A DNA stretch of 64,000 nt from contig NZ_LSOF01000009.1 in the NCBI RefSeq assembly GCF_001592875.1, positions 28,637-92,636 of the forward strand. The letters run 5' to 3'. The position numbers and the translations under genes are program-made. The DNA is from Pseudomonas sp. BMS12 (GTDB lineage: Bacteria > Pseudomonadota > Gammaproteobacteria > Pseudomonadales > Pseudomonadaceae). Shown in pieces: positions 46,967 to 63,034 of this stretch. Every line of letters starts with the position of its first letter. The first letter of the stretch is position 1. Under the pieces are notes generated by a model. That model ran no database searches and had not been told where the DNA came from. It was given only the letters and a program-made list of their open reading frames with translations.

Positions 46967-47392
46967 ATGCAAAGCATCAAAGCCCTCTACACCGCTACCG
47001 CCACTGCCACCGGAGGCCGCGACGGTCGTGCCGTTTCCTCCGACGGCATCCTCGACGTCAAGCTGACCACCCCACGTGAGCTGGGCGGCGCCGGCGGCGA
47101 AGCCACCAACCCCGAGCAACTGTTCGCCGCCGGCTACTCGGCCTGCTTCATCGGCGCGCTTAAGTTCGTCGCCAGCCAGAAGAAGCAAGCCTTCCCGGCC
47201 GACGCCTCGATCACCGGCAAGGTCGGTATCGGTCAGATTCCTGGCGGCTTCGGTCTGGAGGTGGAGCTGAACATCAGCCTGCCCGGCATCGAGCGTAGCA
47301 TCGCCGAAGAACTGGTCGCCGCTGCCCACCAGGTCTGCCCTTACTCCAACGCCACTCGCGGCAACATCGACGTGCGCCTGGTTGTGGCTTAA
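46967..47392 (+). CDS. ohr: Organic hydroperoxide resistance protein Ohr
   Basis: A 141-residue thiol peroxidase of the OsmC/Ohr family. Catalytic residues match P. aeruginosa Ohr: Cys60 in [10 protein letters not shown], Cys124 in [10 protein letters not shown], Arg18 and Glu50. It reduces organic and fatty-acid hydroperoxides with lipoylated proteins as reductant. CGGAGA precedes the ATG. Two palindromes upstream suggest control by the adjacent OhrR. Confidence 0.96.
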   Translation: MQSIKALYTATATATGGRDGRAVSSDGILDVKLTTPRELGGAGGEATNPEQLFAAGYSACFIGALKFVASQKKQAFPADASITGKVGIGQIPGGFGLEVELNISLPGIERSIAEELVAAAHQVCPYSNATRGNIDVRLVVA

Positions 47393-47418
47393 GCCCAGCG
47401 CCGCCTGAGGACGACGAC

Positions 47419-47679
47419 ATGAGAAAGCACGCCCTGCTCAACAGCACCCTCGCCGCACTGGCGCTGATCGGTGCTTCGACGAGCTTCGCCGAGCAGCCCA
47501 CCGCTCAACAGTACCGCTACGGCCAGTCGCTGGACGTCGCCGAAGTGGTCAGCCTGCGCGAAGCCGCCGGTGAGAACTGCGAGGTAGTCGAAGCGCAAAT
47601 GGTTTACCGCGACTCCAGCGGCGAACTGCAAGCCCTCACCTACCTCAAGCAAGCCGAGAACTGCCACAGCCAGGGCTAA
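47419..47679 (+). CDS. DUF2790 family secreted protein
   Basis: An 86-residue protein with a signal peptide (residues 1-24, ending SFA) and a DUF2790-type mature part: YRYGQSLDVAEVVSL, two Cys (ENCEVVEAQMVYRDSSGE and AENCHSQG) likely to form one disulfide, and LTYLKQAENC. DUF2790 proteins are abundant in Pseudomonas with unknown function. Only 26 bases after ohr, so it may share the peroxide-induced transcript. Confidence 0.85.
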   Translation: MRKHALLNSTLAALALIGASTSFAEQPTAQQYRYGQSLDVAEVVSLREAAGENCEVVEAQMVYRDSSGELQALTYLKQAENCHSQG

Positions 47680-47722
47680 CGCCCTGGTACCTACCCCAAA
47701 TCGATTCGCCAGGAGAAAAGAC

Positions 47723-48742
47723 ATGACTCTCAAACACATCATTGGCAGCGGCCTGCTCACCCTGGCCGTCGGTCACGCCTTCGCCGCCGGCAGCCCCGGC
47801 GTCGAGCACAACACCCAGGCCTTCCTCGAAGCCCTGGCCGCCGGAGGCGGCAAGCCGCTGGAAACCCTCAGCCCGCAGGACGCCCGCGCCGTGCTGGTTG
47901 GCGCCCAGGCGTCGGTCAAGGTCGACCTCTCCGGCGTCACCGTCAGCGAGAAAACCATCCAGACGGCTGATGGCCAGTCGATTCCGCTGACCATAGTTCG
48001 CCCCGAAAACGTGCAAGGCGAACTGCCGGTGTTCATGTTCTTCCACGGTGGCGGCTGGGTGCTCGGCGACTATCCGACCCACGCCCGCCTGATCCGTGAC
48101 CTGGTGGTGAACTCCGGCGCCGTGGCCGTCTATGTCGGCTACACGCCGTCCCCGGAAGCCCAATACCCAACTGCCATCGACCAGGCCTACGCGGCGACGA
48201 AATGGGTCGGTGAGCACGGCAAGGAAATCAACGTGGACGCCAGCCGCCTGGCCGTGGCCGGCAACAGCGTCGGCGGCAACATGGCCGCGGTAGTCGCCCT
48301 CAAGGCGAAGGAAGCCGGCACGCCGAAATTGCGCTTCCAGCTGCTGTTGTGGCCGGTGACCGACGCCAGCTTCGAGACCGGCTCATACGGCCAGTTCGCC
48401 GAAGGCCACTTCCTCACCCGCAACATGATGAAGTGGTTCTGGGACAGCTACACGACCGATCCCAAGCAGCGCGCCGAGATCCACGCCTCGCCGCTGCGCG
48501 CCTCGGCCGAGCAGCTCAAGGGCCTGCCGCCGACGCTGATCCAGACCGCCGAGTTCGACGTGCTGCGTGACGAAGGTGAAGCCTACGCCCGCAAGCTCGA
48601 TGCCGCCGGCGTGACGGTCACCGCCGTGCGCTACAACGGCATGATCCACGACTACGGCCTGCTCAACCCGCTGGCCCATGTACCGGCCGTGCAAGCAGCC
48701 ATGCGCCAGGCCGGCGCCGAGCTGAAGCAACACCTGAAGTAA
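47723..48742 (+). CDS. Secreted HSL-family (family IV) esterase
   Basis: A 339-residue alpha/beta hydrolase with a signal peptide (ends HAFAAG). The family IV oxyanion motif HGGGW is at about 108-112; the nucleophile Ser182 is in AGNSVGGN; FDVLRDEGEAY and GMIHDYGLLN supply Asp and His. The tail VQAAMRQAGAELKQHL is usual for the family. A good GGAGA is present. It lies in the ohr cluster, 43 bases after the DUF2790 gene. Confidence 0.9.
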   Translation: MTLKHIIGSGLLTLAVGHAFAAGSPGVEHNTQAFLEALAAGGGKPLETLSPQDARAVLVGAQASVKVDLSGVTVSEKTIQTADGQSIPLTIVRPENVQGELPVFMFFHGGGWVLGDYPTHARLIRDLVVNSGAVAVYVGYTPSPEAQYPTAIDQAYAATKWVGEHGKEINVDASRLAVAGNSVGGNMAAVVALKAKEAGTPKLRFQLLLWPVTDASFETGSYGQFAEGHFLTRNMMKWFWDSYTTDPKQRAEIHASPLRASAEQLKGLPPTLIQTAEFDVLRDEGEAYARKLDAAGVTVTAVRYNGMIHDYGLLNPLAHVPAVQAAMRQAGAELKQHLK

Positions 48743-48750
48743 GCCCGCGC

Positions 48751-48786
48751 AAAAAAGCCCCGACAGCAGAAGCTGCCGGGGCTTTT
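48751..48786. terminator. Bidirectional terminator after the esterase gene
   Basis: GCCCCG-A-CAGC and GCTG-C-CGGGGC pair around AGAA with one mismatch; A run on the left and T run on the right serve both convergent genes. Confidence 0.85.
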
Positions 48787-48803
48787 CTATTGAGGCACAG
48801 GAA

Positions 48804-49121
48804 TCAGAACTGCAGATCGGACAGGCGCCATACATCGAACGCCGGAGTCTCATAGGGATGGATCTTCTTCATGGCCTTGACCACATCGTGGATCAGCTCA
48901 TCGGCCACCACCAGCTCCACTTTCCATTCCGCGACTTCCTCGATGCTACCGTGCTGACCGAGAAACGGATCGCTGCCCGCCAGGGGACGGAACTGCCCCT
49001 GCCCCAATGCCTGCCAGCAGCAGCTGTCGTAGTGCCCAATGCGTCCTGCACCGGCCGCGAACACCGCAGCCTTCACTTCTTCCAGATGGCTCTCCGGCAC
49101 ATAGAAACAGAATTTGTACAT
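48804..49121 (-). CDS. Stand-alone NIF3/YqfO-insert-like domain protein
   Basis: A 105-residue protein: YKFCFYVPESHLEEVKAAVF, GAGRIGHYDSCCWQ and KIHPYETPAFDVW closely resemble the PII-like domain found inserted in NIF3/YqfO proteins (here without the flanking NIF3 metal domain). It is small and cytosolic; the role is unknown. ATG at 49121 has GGAGGGG before it. Confidence 0.82.
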   Translation of the reverse strand: MYKFCFYVPESHLEEVKAAVFAAGAGRIGHYDSCCWQALGQGQFRPLAGSDPFLGQHGSIEEVAEWKVELVVADELIHDVVKAMKKIHPYETPAFDVWRLSDLQF

Positions 49122-49295
49122 CCAGCCCCTCCGAGCATCGACGAATACAGCGATCCTGGGACCGCACTGCCAAAGCGATAATGGCATTTTGCCTTATCCC
49201 TTTCGCGTGGCCTAGTTCGCAACTCTGCATTGGAGTCCGCCGGGAGCGAATCGTCCATTTCCCGACTAGAGCCATTGGCCATAAGCCGAGACGGC

Positions 49296-49565
49296 TTAAT
49301 CACCCTTGGCGAAGCGGCGCCAGCGGGCTTTCAGGTCTTCGGCAGGAGGATTGTGGCTGCCATCGCAATAGGGCATGCGTTGTGACTGGCCACAGCGGCA
49401 TAACAGCAGAAGCTGCTGACGTGCGGGCTGCAGAAGCAGACCAGCGGCGCAGTCGGAAGGACAGTCAGGAAGCGCGGACGAGCGCCCGCAGCGGCACAGC
49501 AGATAGGTTTCGCCAGGATTGACCTGGCGAACCTCGGGGAGCTTGGGATCCTGCGAGTCCGACAC
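49296..49565 (-). CDS. Double CDGSH iron-sulfur domain protein with an altered first motif
   Basis: An 89-residue protein with two CDGSH-type motifs. The second, CRCGQSQRMPYCDGSH, fits CxCx2Sx3PxCDGSH perfectly and should hold a [2Fe-2S] cluster by three Cys and one His. The first, CRCGRSSALPDCPSDC, keeps the three Cys and spacing but has Cys where His should be. GTG at 49565 is chosen for GGAG at proper spacing; an ATG four codons earlier would have its Shine-Dalgarno directly against it. Function unknown; redox or cluster transfer is a family-based guess. Confidence 0.8.
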   Translation of the reverse strand: MSDSQDPKLPEVRQVNPGETYLLCRCGRSSALPDCPSDCAAGLLLQPARQQLLLLCRCGQSQRMPYCDGSHNPPAEDLKARWRRFAKGD

Positions 49566-49587
49566 GCCCTCTCCCATCCTTGCGGCA

Positions 49588-49611
49588 CCCTCTCCCAAGG
49601 AGGGGAGAGGG
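49588..49611 (-). terminator. Hairpin downstream of purL
   Basis: CCCTCTCCC and GGGAGAGGG pair around AAGGAG, 14 bases past the purL stop. No T run follows, so it may be a weak terminator or part of a repeat; the same bases occur at 49567-49575. Confidence 0.45.
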
Positions 49612-49624
49612 CTTCTGCTCGTTG

Positions 49625-55145
<5,521 letters not shown>

Positions 55146-55616
55146 TCAACGCACTCGCTGATTACCCTTACTGCAATGACTGCGCTCCTGCTCCAGTGCC
55201 GGCAGCGCCCGCCTCTTCGCAAAACAACTTGCCATACTGTCCATCGACTGCACGGCAAGTTTCGACTGCTTATCGACCTTGATCAGATAGGTATATCGAT
55301 AACGCGCCCGATCGAACCAGGGCTCAACTTGCTGCGCACCAATCACACACTGGTACTGCATTTGCAGGCTGAAACCCTGCGCCTTGTCATTACGCAAAAT
55401 ATGGTGATACTGCTGCCAGTCGCGATGACGCTGCCCCTGCCTGACAGCCTCCTGGCACCCAGCCAGATCGGTGATATCCGGCTCATGTAAAAAGATACTC
55501 TGCGCCACGCTGGTATCTGTCAGGCCAGCTGTTGCCAGCAGATAGACTTTCTCCTGCCCAGCCTGAGCCGACACAACCCCCAACACCAGCAGCAACAACC
55601 AAAATCCCCGTTTCAC
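55146..55616 (-). CDS. Secreted protein of unknown function with four cysteines
   Basis: A 156-residue protein with a signal peptide (FWLLLLVLGVVSAQA). The mature part has four Cys (AGCQE, YQCVI, ASCFA, HCSKG), which may form two disulfides. I do not recognise a domain. Its stop is adjacent to the mltF stop (convergent, no gap), and local base composition is less GC-rich than its neighbours. It may be lineage-specific. Confidence 0.65.
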   Translation of the reverse strand: MKRGFWLLLLVLGVVSAQAGQEKVYLLATAGLTDTSVAQSIFLHEPDITDLAGCQEAVRQGQRHRDWQQYHHILRNDKAQGFSLQMQYQCVIGAQQVEPWFDRARYRYTYLIKVDKQSKLAVQSMDSMASCFAKRRALPALEQERSHCSKGNQRVR

Positions 55617-55669
55617 GCTCTATATTCCTTTTAATTTGAACTGATCTATGCCGGCAGAATGCCTGCTGA

Positions 55670-56146
55670 CTAGGCGCGTCGGGCCTTGAAGAAAGCACTG
55701 AGCATCTCGCCACACTCCTGGGCCAACAGCCCGCCCTCGACCAGCACCCGGTGGTTGAGGAAGTCCTGACTGAAGAACTGCCCGCGACTGACCGCCACCC
55801 CGGCCTTGGGCTCGGTGGTGCCGTATACCACGCGACTGATGCGCGAATGCACGATCAGCCCGGCGCACATGCTGCACGGCTCCAGGGTGACATACAGCGT
55901 GCTGCCGGGCAGGCGGTAGTTGCTCAGCGCCTGGGCGGCGGCGCGGATCGCCACCATTTCGGCGTGGGCACTGGGGTCGGAGGTGGTAATCGGGCAGTTG
56001 AAGCCGCGCCCGATGATCTCGCCATCCTGCACCAGCACCGCGCCCACCGGCACCTCACCCCGTGCCGCGCCCTCACGGGCCAGCTCCATGGCCTCGCGCA
56101 TGAAGCGTTCGTCCTGACTGCGGTCGATGATTTTCACTTTCTGCAT
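55670..56146 (-). CDS. tadA: tRNA-specific adenosine deaminase
   Basis: A 158-residue zinc deaminase that makes inosine at position 34 of tRNA-Arg(ACG). The zinc and catalytic residues are His61-Ala-Glu63 and Pro90-Cys91-x2-Cys94 (VTLEPCSMCAG). Length is typical. Ten bases after the multicopper oxidase stop, same strand. Confidence 0.95.
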   Translation of the reverse strand: MQKVKIIDRSQDERFMREAMELAREGAARGEVPVGAVLVQDGEIIGRGFNCPITTSDPSAHAEMVAIRAAAQALSNYRLPGSTLYVTLEPCSMCAGLIVHSRISRVVYGTTEPKAGVAVSRGQFFSQDFLNHRVLVEGGLLAQECGEMLSAFFKARRA

Positions 56147-56156
56147 GGGTCGCCCT

Positions 56157-57524
56157 TCACACCACCGCGATGGCGGCCATCAGGCCGGTTTCCATGTGGT
56201 CGATCACATGGCAGTGGAACATCCATACGCCGGGATTATCGGCGACGAAGGCGATGCGCGCCGTCTCGTTCTTGCCCAAAAGATAGGTATCGGTGAAGTA
56301 GGGCTCGATCTTCTTGCGATCCGAACTCAGCACTTTGAAGCTCATGCCGTGCAAGTGAATCGGGTGCAGGTACTGCGCCATGTTGCGCAGCACGAAGATG
56401 TAGTGCCCATCCTTTTTCAGCGTGGCGATAGGGCGGTCGGCACAGGTCTTGTCGTTGATGTCCCAGGCCTGGCCGTTGATCTGCCAGTAGCGTGCCGGAC
56501 CGCCCTGGTTCGGACTGGCCAGAGTGGCCGCCCACTCGAAATTGAAACGCAGCGTCTCGGCGCGGCTCAGGTCCGGCTCGGCCACCGGGTTGGCTGGCAG
56601 CGCCGGCGGCCAGTCGCCAGGCGCCGCATTGCTGCTCACGCTGCGAATGGTCGCCAGGCGCAGTGGACCATTGCGCAGCGATAGCTCAGCGCCAATGGCC
56701 GGCACCTTGAGTGCCAGGTCGATACGCATGCCAGGCCCCAGCCAATAGTTCTTGCCCAGCGGGCGCGGTTTGATCGGATTGCCATCCAGGGCGTAGATAC
56801 GCGCCTCGGCGCCCGGCAGATTGAGGCGATAGGTGACGGTGTTGTCGAGGTTGATCAGGCGCAGACGCACCACCTGCCTGGCCGGCAGATCGAGCGTCGG
56901 CAGCGAAACACCGTTGATGGTCGACAGGCGCCCACGAGTACCTTCGCGCGCCGCCTCGCGCGGCACCGAGAACGCGGTGAAGGTACCCTGCTCGTCCACA
57001 TGCCAGGTTTTCAGGCTCAGTGTGCGTTCGTGCTGAAAACCGCTGGGCTCGCGTTCCTCGACGATCAGCGGGCCGACCAGACCACGACCGAGCTGCTCCG
57101 AGCTGGTGGTATGCGGGTGGTACCAGTAGCTGCCGGCATCGGGGCAGATGAAGTCGTAGTCGAAGTACTCGCCCGGCAGCACCGGCAACTGCGAGACATA
57201 GGGCACGCCGTCCATCTCCAGCGGCAGGCGGATGCCGTGCCAGTGGATGGTGGTCTGTTGCTCCAGCTGGTTGATGAAGCGCACTCGCAACCGCTCGCCC
57301 TGGCGGCAGCGAATCTCCACGCCGGGTACCTGGCCGCCATAACCCCAGGCGGGCGTCGAGCGCCCTGGCACCAGCTCGACATCGACGGGAGCCGCAATCA
57401 GCTCGTAATCATGGCTCGCCACATTTTCCGGACGACCCAGCCAGTAACGCACGCCGCCAGCGCCGAGACCGACAACACCGAGACCGGCCAACCCGGCAAG
57501 GACCTGCCTGCGCTTCAACTTCAT
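56157..57524 (-). CDS. Multicopper oxidase
   Basis: A 455-residue three-domain cupredoxin. The four copper-binding blocks are all present: IHWHGIRLP, YWYHPHTTS, HPIHLHGMS and HCHVIDHMETG, giving type 1, 2 and 3 copper sites; the axial type 1 ligand should be Met (HMETG). The N-terminus KLKRRQVLAGLAGLGVVGLG is Tat-like, so it is exported folded. It could oxidise Cu(I), Mn or phenols; the substrate is unknown. ATG at 57524 fits the Tat signal. Adjacent to a DUF2182-DUF1326 pair, suggesting metal handling. Confidence 0.9.
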   Translation of the reverse strand: MKLKRRQVLAGLAGLGVVGLGAGGVRYWLGRPENVASHDYELIAAPVDVELVPGRSTPAWGYGGQVPGVEIRCRQGERLRVRFINQLEQQTTIHWHGIRLPLEMDGVPYVSQLPVLPGEYFDYDFICPDAGSYWYHPHTTSSEQLGRGLVGPLIVEEREPSGFQHERTLSLKTWHVDEQGTFTAFSVPREAAREGTRGRLSTINGVSLPTLDLPARQVVRLRLINLDNTVTYRLNLPGAEARIYALDGNPIKPRPLGKNYWLGPGMRIDLALKVPAIGAELSLRNGPLRLATIRSVSSNAAPGDWPPALPANPVAEPDLSRAETLRFNFEWAATLASPNQGGPARYWQINGQAWDINDKTCADRPIATLKKDGHYIFVLRNMAQYLHPIHLHGMSFKVLSSDRKKIEPYFTDTYLLGKNETARIAFVADNPGVWMFHCHVIDHMETGLMAAIAVV

Positions 57525-57647
57525 TGCCCACCTATGTGCGGCCCGCAACCGGGCCCAGCCCGCACGCCATGGCGGGGTTCAAACGAGAGAGAGTCGCATT
57601 TTAGGCGGGCCGTCCCGGCAAAGTCGAACGGTCAATCGTCGCACCCA

Positions 57648-58412
57648 TCAGGTCAGAACAAGAGTGGCCTGCCACGCCGAGCCCAGCACCAGCAAAGCAC
57701 CACTGACGAAGCGCCAGCGCCGGCCCAATGGCAAGCACTTTTCCGCCAGCACCAGCAACGCCAGCGCGGCCATGCCCCACAGGCTCATGGCACCGACCAC
57801 CAGCAGGAGCAGCATCAATGCCCAGCAGCAGCCCAGGCAGTACAAGCCGTGGTGGATACCGAGACGCCAGCCGCCCGCCAGCCCAGGGCGTACATGATGC
57901 TGGAGAAAGCCCAGCGGGCTCTGGCAGTGCTCCATGCAGGTCGCCTTGGCCTGACTCCACTGGAACAGGCCGGCCTGCAGCAGCACCAGGGAGCCGAGCG
58001 CGGGCGGCAAGCGCAGCGCCATGGGGTCGAGCCAGCCGAGCTGCTCGCCCAGCGCCTGCAGCCCCGCCATCAACAGCGCGAACAGGCTCCACAACAACAC
58101 ATAGGCGGTGCAGAACAAGCACAGTTTGGCCCGTTGCTGAGGGTCACCGTGCAGGCAGCGGCGGTACAGCAGGAATACCGGCAACGCGGCCGGCAGCATC
58201 ATCGCCTGCATCATCACCACCCACATCAGCAGGGTCAGCGCTCCCTGGCACGACAGCCAGTCGGTTGGCGGCATCTGCATGTCGCCCATCGCCGCCATCG
58301 CCGCCGACTGCTCGACCTGCCACCACCAGGCCAGGGCGGCGAGCAGCAGAATGAGGGCGCTGGCAAGCAGCGCACCCAGATCCGGGGAGCGACTAGCTGC
58401 GGATGATGCCAT
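57648..58412 (-). CDS. DUF2182 integral membrane protein
   Basis: A 254-residue protein with about seven hydrophobic helices and family landmarks of DUF2182 (COG5486, predicted metal-binding membrane protein): MWVVMMQAMMLPAALPVFLLYRR, CMEHCQSPLGFL and HHGLYCLGCCWALM. The Cys/His/Met-rich helices are consistent with metal binding, but the function is unknown. ATG at 58412 overlaps the end of the DUF1326 gene by 20 bases, so the two are cotranslated. Confidence 0.85.
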   Translation of the reverse strand: MASSAASRSPDLGALLASALILLLAALAWWWQVEQSAAMAAMGDMQMPPTDWLSCQGALTLLMWVVMMQAMMLPAALPVFLLYRRCLHGDPQQRAKLCLFCTAYVLLWSLFALLMAGLQALGEQLGWLDPMALRLPPALGSLVLLQAGLFQWSQAKATCMEHCQSPLGFLQHHVRPGLAGGWRLGIHHGLYCLGCCWALMLLLLVVGAMSLWGMAALALLVLAEKCLPLGRRWRFVSGALLVLGSAWQATLVLT

Positions 58413-59031
58413 TGGGGCCCATGTGCAGGTCGTACAGCAGCGCATTGCGCCCGGCATAGTCCAGCTTCACCGCTCCCGAACAGCGGAAAGTGGCGCTCGC
58501 ACAGTCGGACTCGCCGAACTGGAAGCCATCCGGCAGCACCATACTGGCGCGATGCACCGAACCATCCATGGGATTGCGAATCGGCTCGACCCTGCCCTCC
58601 AGCACCCCGGGCACGTGGATGCTGGCCGTCAACTCGCTGCGGTCGGTACGCACCTCGACCGGCACGAAGCGCGGCTCATGCATGGTTTCCACGGTACTGG
58701 CAAAGATGGCGAAGAACGCCGTCGGCTCCTGCTCCTGACCACTGAGAATGGTCAACAGCGCCTGGCGCTGCGCCTCGCTGGCCCGCTCGTCGATAAAGGC
58801 CTGACATTGCCCGCGCCCCTCGTGAATGGGGCCCGGCCAGGCAAAGGTACAGGCGACATTGAGACCGGCCAGCGGCACATCACCGAAGTGCCCCTCCTCG
58901 ATGCGATAACCCACGGCCGCCTCGCAGGTGCCATGGCTGGGCAATGCATTGAACTGACAGGGACAGCCGTATTCGCAATTGCACAGATCAACCCCAGCAC
59001 CGCGCAGGCGCCAGTCGACATGCTTGGCCAT
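58393..59031 (-). CDS. DUF1326 domain protein
   Basis: A 212-residue protein with the DUF1326 hallmark CNCEYGCPCQFN near residue 20, and further Cys residues downstream. No signal peptide. DUF1326 genes are usually next to DUF2182 genes, as here. The activity is unknown. ATG at 59031 (MAKHVDWRLRG) is favoured over upstream in-frame starts. No obvious operator is visible in the 164-base gap to guaA. Confidence 0.85.
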   Translation of the reverse strand: MAKHVDWRLRGAGVDLCNCEYGCPCQFNALPSHGTCEAAVGYRIEEGHFGDVPLAGLNVACTFAWPGPIHEGRGQCQAFIDERASEAQRQALLTILSGQEQEPTAFFAIFASTVETMHEPRFVPVEVRTDRSELTASIHVPGVLEGRVEPIRNPMDGSVHRASMVLPDGFQFGESDCASATFRCSGAVKLDYAGRNALLYDLHMGPNGIIRS

Positions 59032-59161
59032 GATCGTTTCCTCGCAGAGGAGCATTGTCACCCTGTGAGCTTAGGCAGCACGACTGCAGTCCCCTAGAAA
59101 CAATCGACCTGTCCGCCAGGCCGCTAATCGGCCAAGCGCATAACCAGCCGCGTAGATGCAG

Positions 59162-59185
59162 AAAGGGCAGCCTGAGCTGCCCTTT
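59162..59185 (-). terminator. Terminator after guaA
   Basis: AAAGGGCAGC/GCTGCCCTTT stem with a CTGA loop, 11 bases past the guaA stop. Confidence 0.75.
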
Positions 59186-59195
59186 CGTCACTGCA

Positions 59196-60773
59196 TCATT
59201 CCCACTCGATGGTGGCAGGCGGCTTGCTCGACACGTCGTAGGTGACGCGGGAGATGCCTTCGATCTCGTTGATGATGCGGTTGGAGACCTTCTCCAGCAG
59301 TTCGTAGGGCAGGTGCGCCCAGCGTGCGGTCATGAAGTCGATGGTTTCCACGGCACGCAGGGCGACGACCCAGGCGTAGCGACGGCCGTCACCGACCACA
59401 CCGACCGATTTCACCGGCTGGAACACCACGAAGGCCTGGCTGGTCTTGTGGTACCAGTCGAAGTTGCGCAGTTCTTCGATGAAGATGTGGTCGGCGCGAC
59501 GCAGCAGGTCGGCGTACTCCTTCTTCACTTCGCCGAGGATACGCACGCCCAGGCCCGGGCCCGGGAACGGGTGACGGTAGACCATGTCGTAGGGCAGGCC
59601 CAGCTCCAGGCCGATCTTGCGCACTTCGTCCTTGAACAGTTCGCGCAGCGGCTCGACCAGTTTGAACTGCATGTCTTCCGGCAGGCCGCCGACATTGTGG
59701 TGGCTCTTGATCACGTGGGCCTTGCCGGTCTTGGCGCCGGCCGACTCGATCACGTCCGGGTAGATGGTGCCCTGGGCGAGGAACTTCACGTCCTTGAGCT
59801 TGGTGGCTTCCTGGTCGAACACTTCGATGAAGCTGGCACCGATGATCTTGCGCTTCTGCTCCGGGTCGCTGACGCCGGCCAGGCGGCCGAGGAATAGCTC
59901 TTCGGCGTTGGCGCGGATCACCTTGACGCCCATGTTCTCGGCGAACATGGCCATCACCTGGTCGCCTTCGTGCAGGCGTAGCAGGCCGTTGTCGACGAAC
60001 ACGCAGGTCAGCTGATCGCCGATGGCCTTGTGCAGCAGCGCGGCAACTACCGAGGAGTCGACACCACCGGACAGGCCCAGCAGCACCTTGCTCGAACCGA
60101 CCTGGGCGCGCACGGTGGCGATGGCGTCTTCGACGATGTTGGCCGGGGTCCACAGGGCCGCGCAGCCACAGATGTCGAGGATGAAACGCGAGAGGATGCG
60201 CCCGCCCTGCTTGGTGTGGGTCACTTCAGGGTGGAACTGCACGCCGTAGTAGGCGCGGCTGTCGTCGGCCATGGCGGCGATCGGGCAGCTCGGGGTGCTG
60301 GCAAGGATGTGGAAGCCGGCGGGCATGGCGGTGACCTTGTCGCCGTGGCTCATCCACACGTCAAGGCCGAACACGCCGTCGTCGTCCATGTGGTCTTCGA
60401 TGCCATCGAGCAAGCGGGCCTTGCCGACCACGTCGACACGGGCGTAGCCGAACTCGCGCAGGTCGGAGCCCTGCACCTTGCCGCCGAGCTGCTCGGCCAT
60501 GGTCTGCATGCCGTAGCAGATGCCGAAGACCGGCACGCCCAGGTCGAACACCGCCTGCGGCGCGCGCGGGCTGTTCGCTTCGTGCACGGACTCCGGGCCA
60601 CCGGCGAGGATGATGCCCTTCGGTGCGTAGGCATGGATGGCGTCATTTTCCATGTCGAACGGGTGGATCTCGCAATACACGCCGATTTCGCGCACGCGGC
60701 GGGCGATCAGCTGGGTGTACTGGGAACCGAAGTCCAGGATGAGGATGCGGTGGGCGTGAATGTCGTGGGCCAT
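59196..60773 (-). CDS. guaA: GMP synthase (glutamine-hydrolysing)
   Basis: A 525-residue enzyme converting XMP to GMP. The class I glutaminase nucleophile is Cys in [10 protein letters not shown]; the ATP-pyrophosphatase loop is LSGGVDSSV; the C-terminus ends PATIEWE, the GuaA signature. Follows guaB with a hairpin between them. Confidence 0.97.
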   Translation of the reverse strand: MAHDIHAHRILILDFGSQYTQLIARRVREIGVYCEIHPFDMENDAIHAYAPKGIILAGGPESVHEANSPRAPQAVFDLGVPVFGICYGMQTMAEQLGGKVQGSDLREFGYARVDVVGKARLLDGIEDHMDDDGVFGLDVWMSHGDKVTAMPAGFHILASTPSCPIAAMADDSRAYYGVQFHPEVTHTKQGGRILSRFILDICGCAALWTPANIVEDAIATVRAQVGSSKVLLGLSGGVDSSVVAALLHKAIGDQLTCVFVDNGLLRLHEGDQVMAMFAENMGVKVIRANAEELFLGRLAGVSDPEQKRKIIGASFIEVFDQEATKLKDVKFLAQGTIYPDVIESAGAKTGKAHVIKSHHNVGGLPEDMQFKLVEPLRELFKDEVRKIGLELGLPYDMVYRHPFPGPGLGVRILGEVKKEYADLLRRADHIFIEELRNFDWYHKTSQAFVVFQPVKSVGVVGDGRRYAWVVALRAVETIDFMTARWAHLPYELLEKVSNRIINEIEGISRVTYDVSSKPPATIEWE

Positions 60774-60802
60774 GGCCGTCGTCTCGTAGAGGAATCACAA
60801 AT

Positions 60803-60832
60803 GACACGGGGCTGATCTGTCAGCCCCGTGTC
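60803..60832 (-). promoter_or_regulatory. Strong hairpin between guaB and guaA
   Basis: A perfect 13-bp stem (GACACGGGGCTGA with TCAGCCCCGTGTC) around TCTG. No T run follows on the minus strand. Likely an mRNA stability or partial-termination structure. Confidence 0.5.
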
Positions 60833-60850
60833 GCATAGCAAAACGTCGAA

Positions 60851-62949
<2,099 letters not shown>

Positions 62950-63034
62950 ATAAGGAAGGATGGCTGAAAAGGCGGCGCAGTCTACTGGCTCGCCGCGCTT
63001 TGGGCACGCCGGGCAAACGGCTATGATGCCGGCC

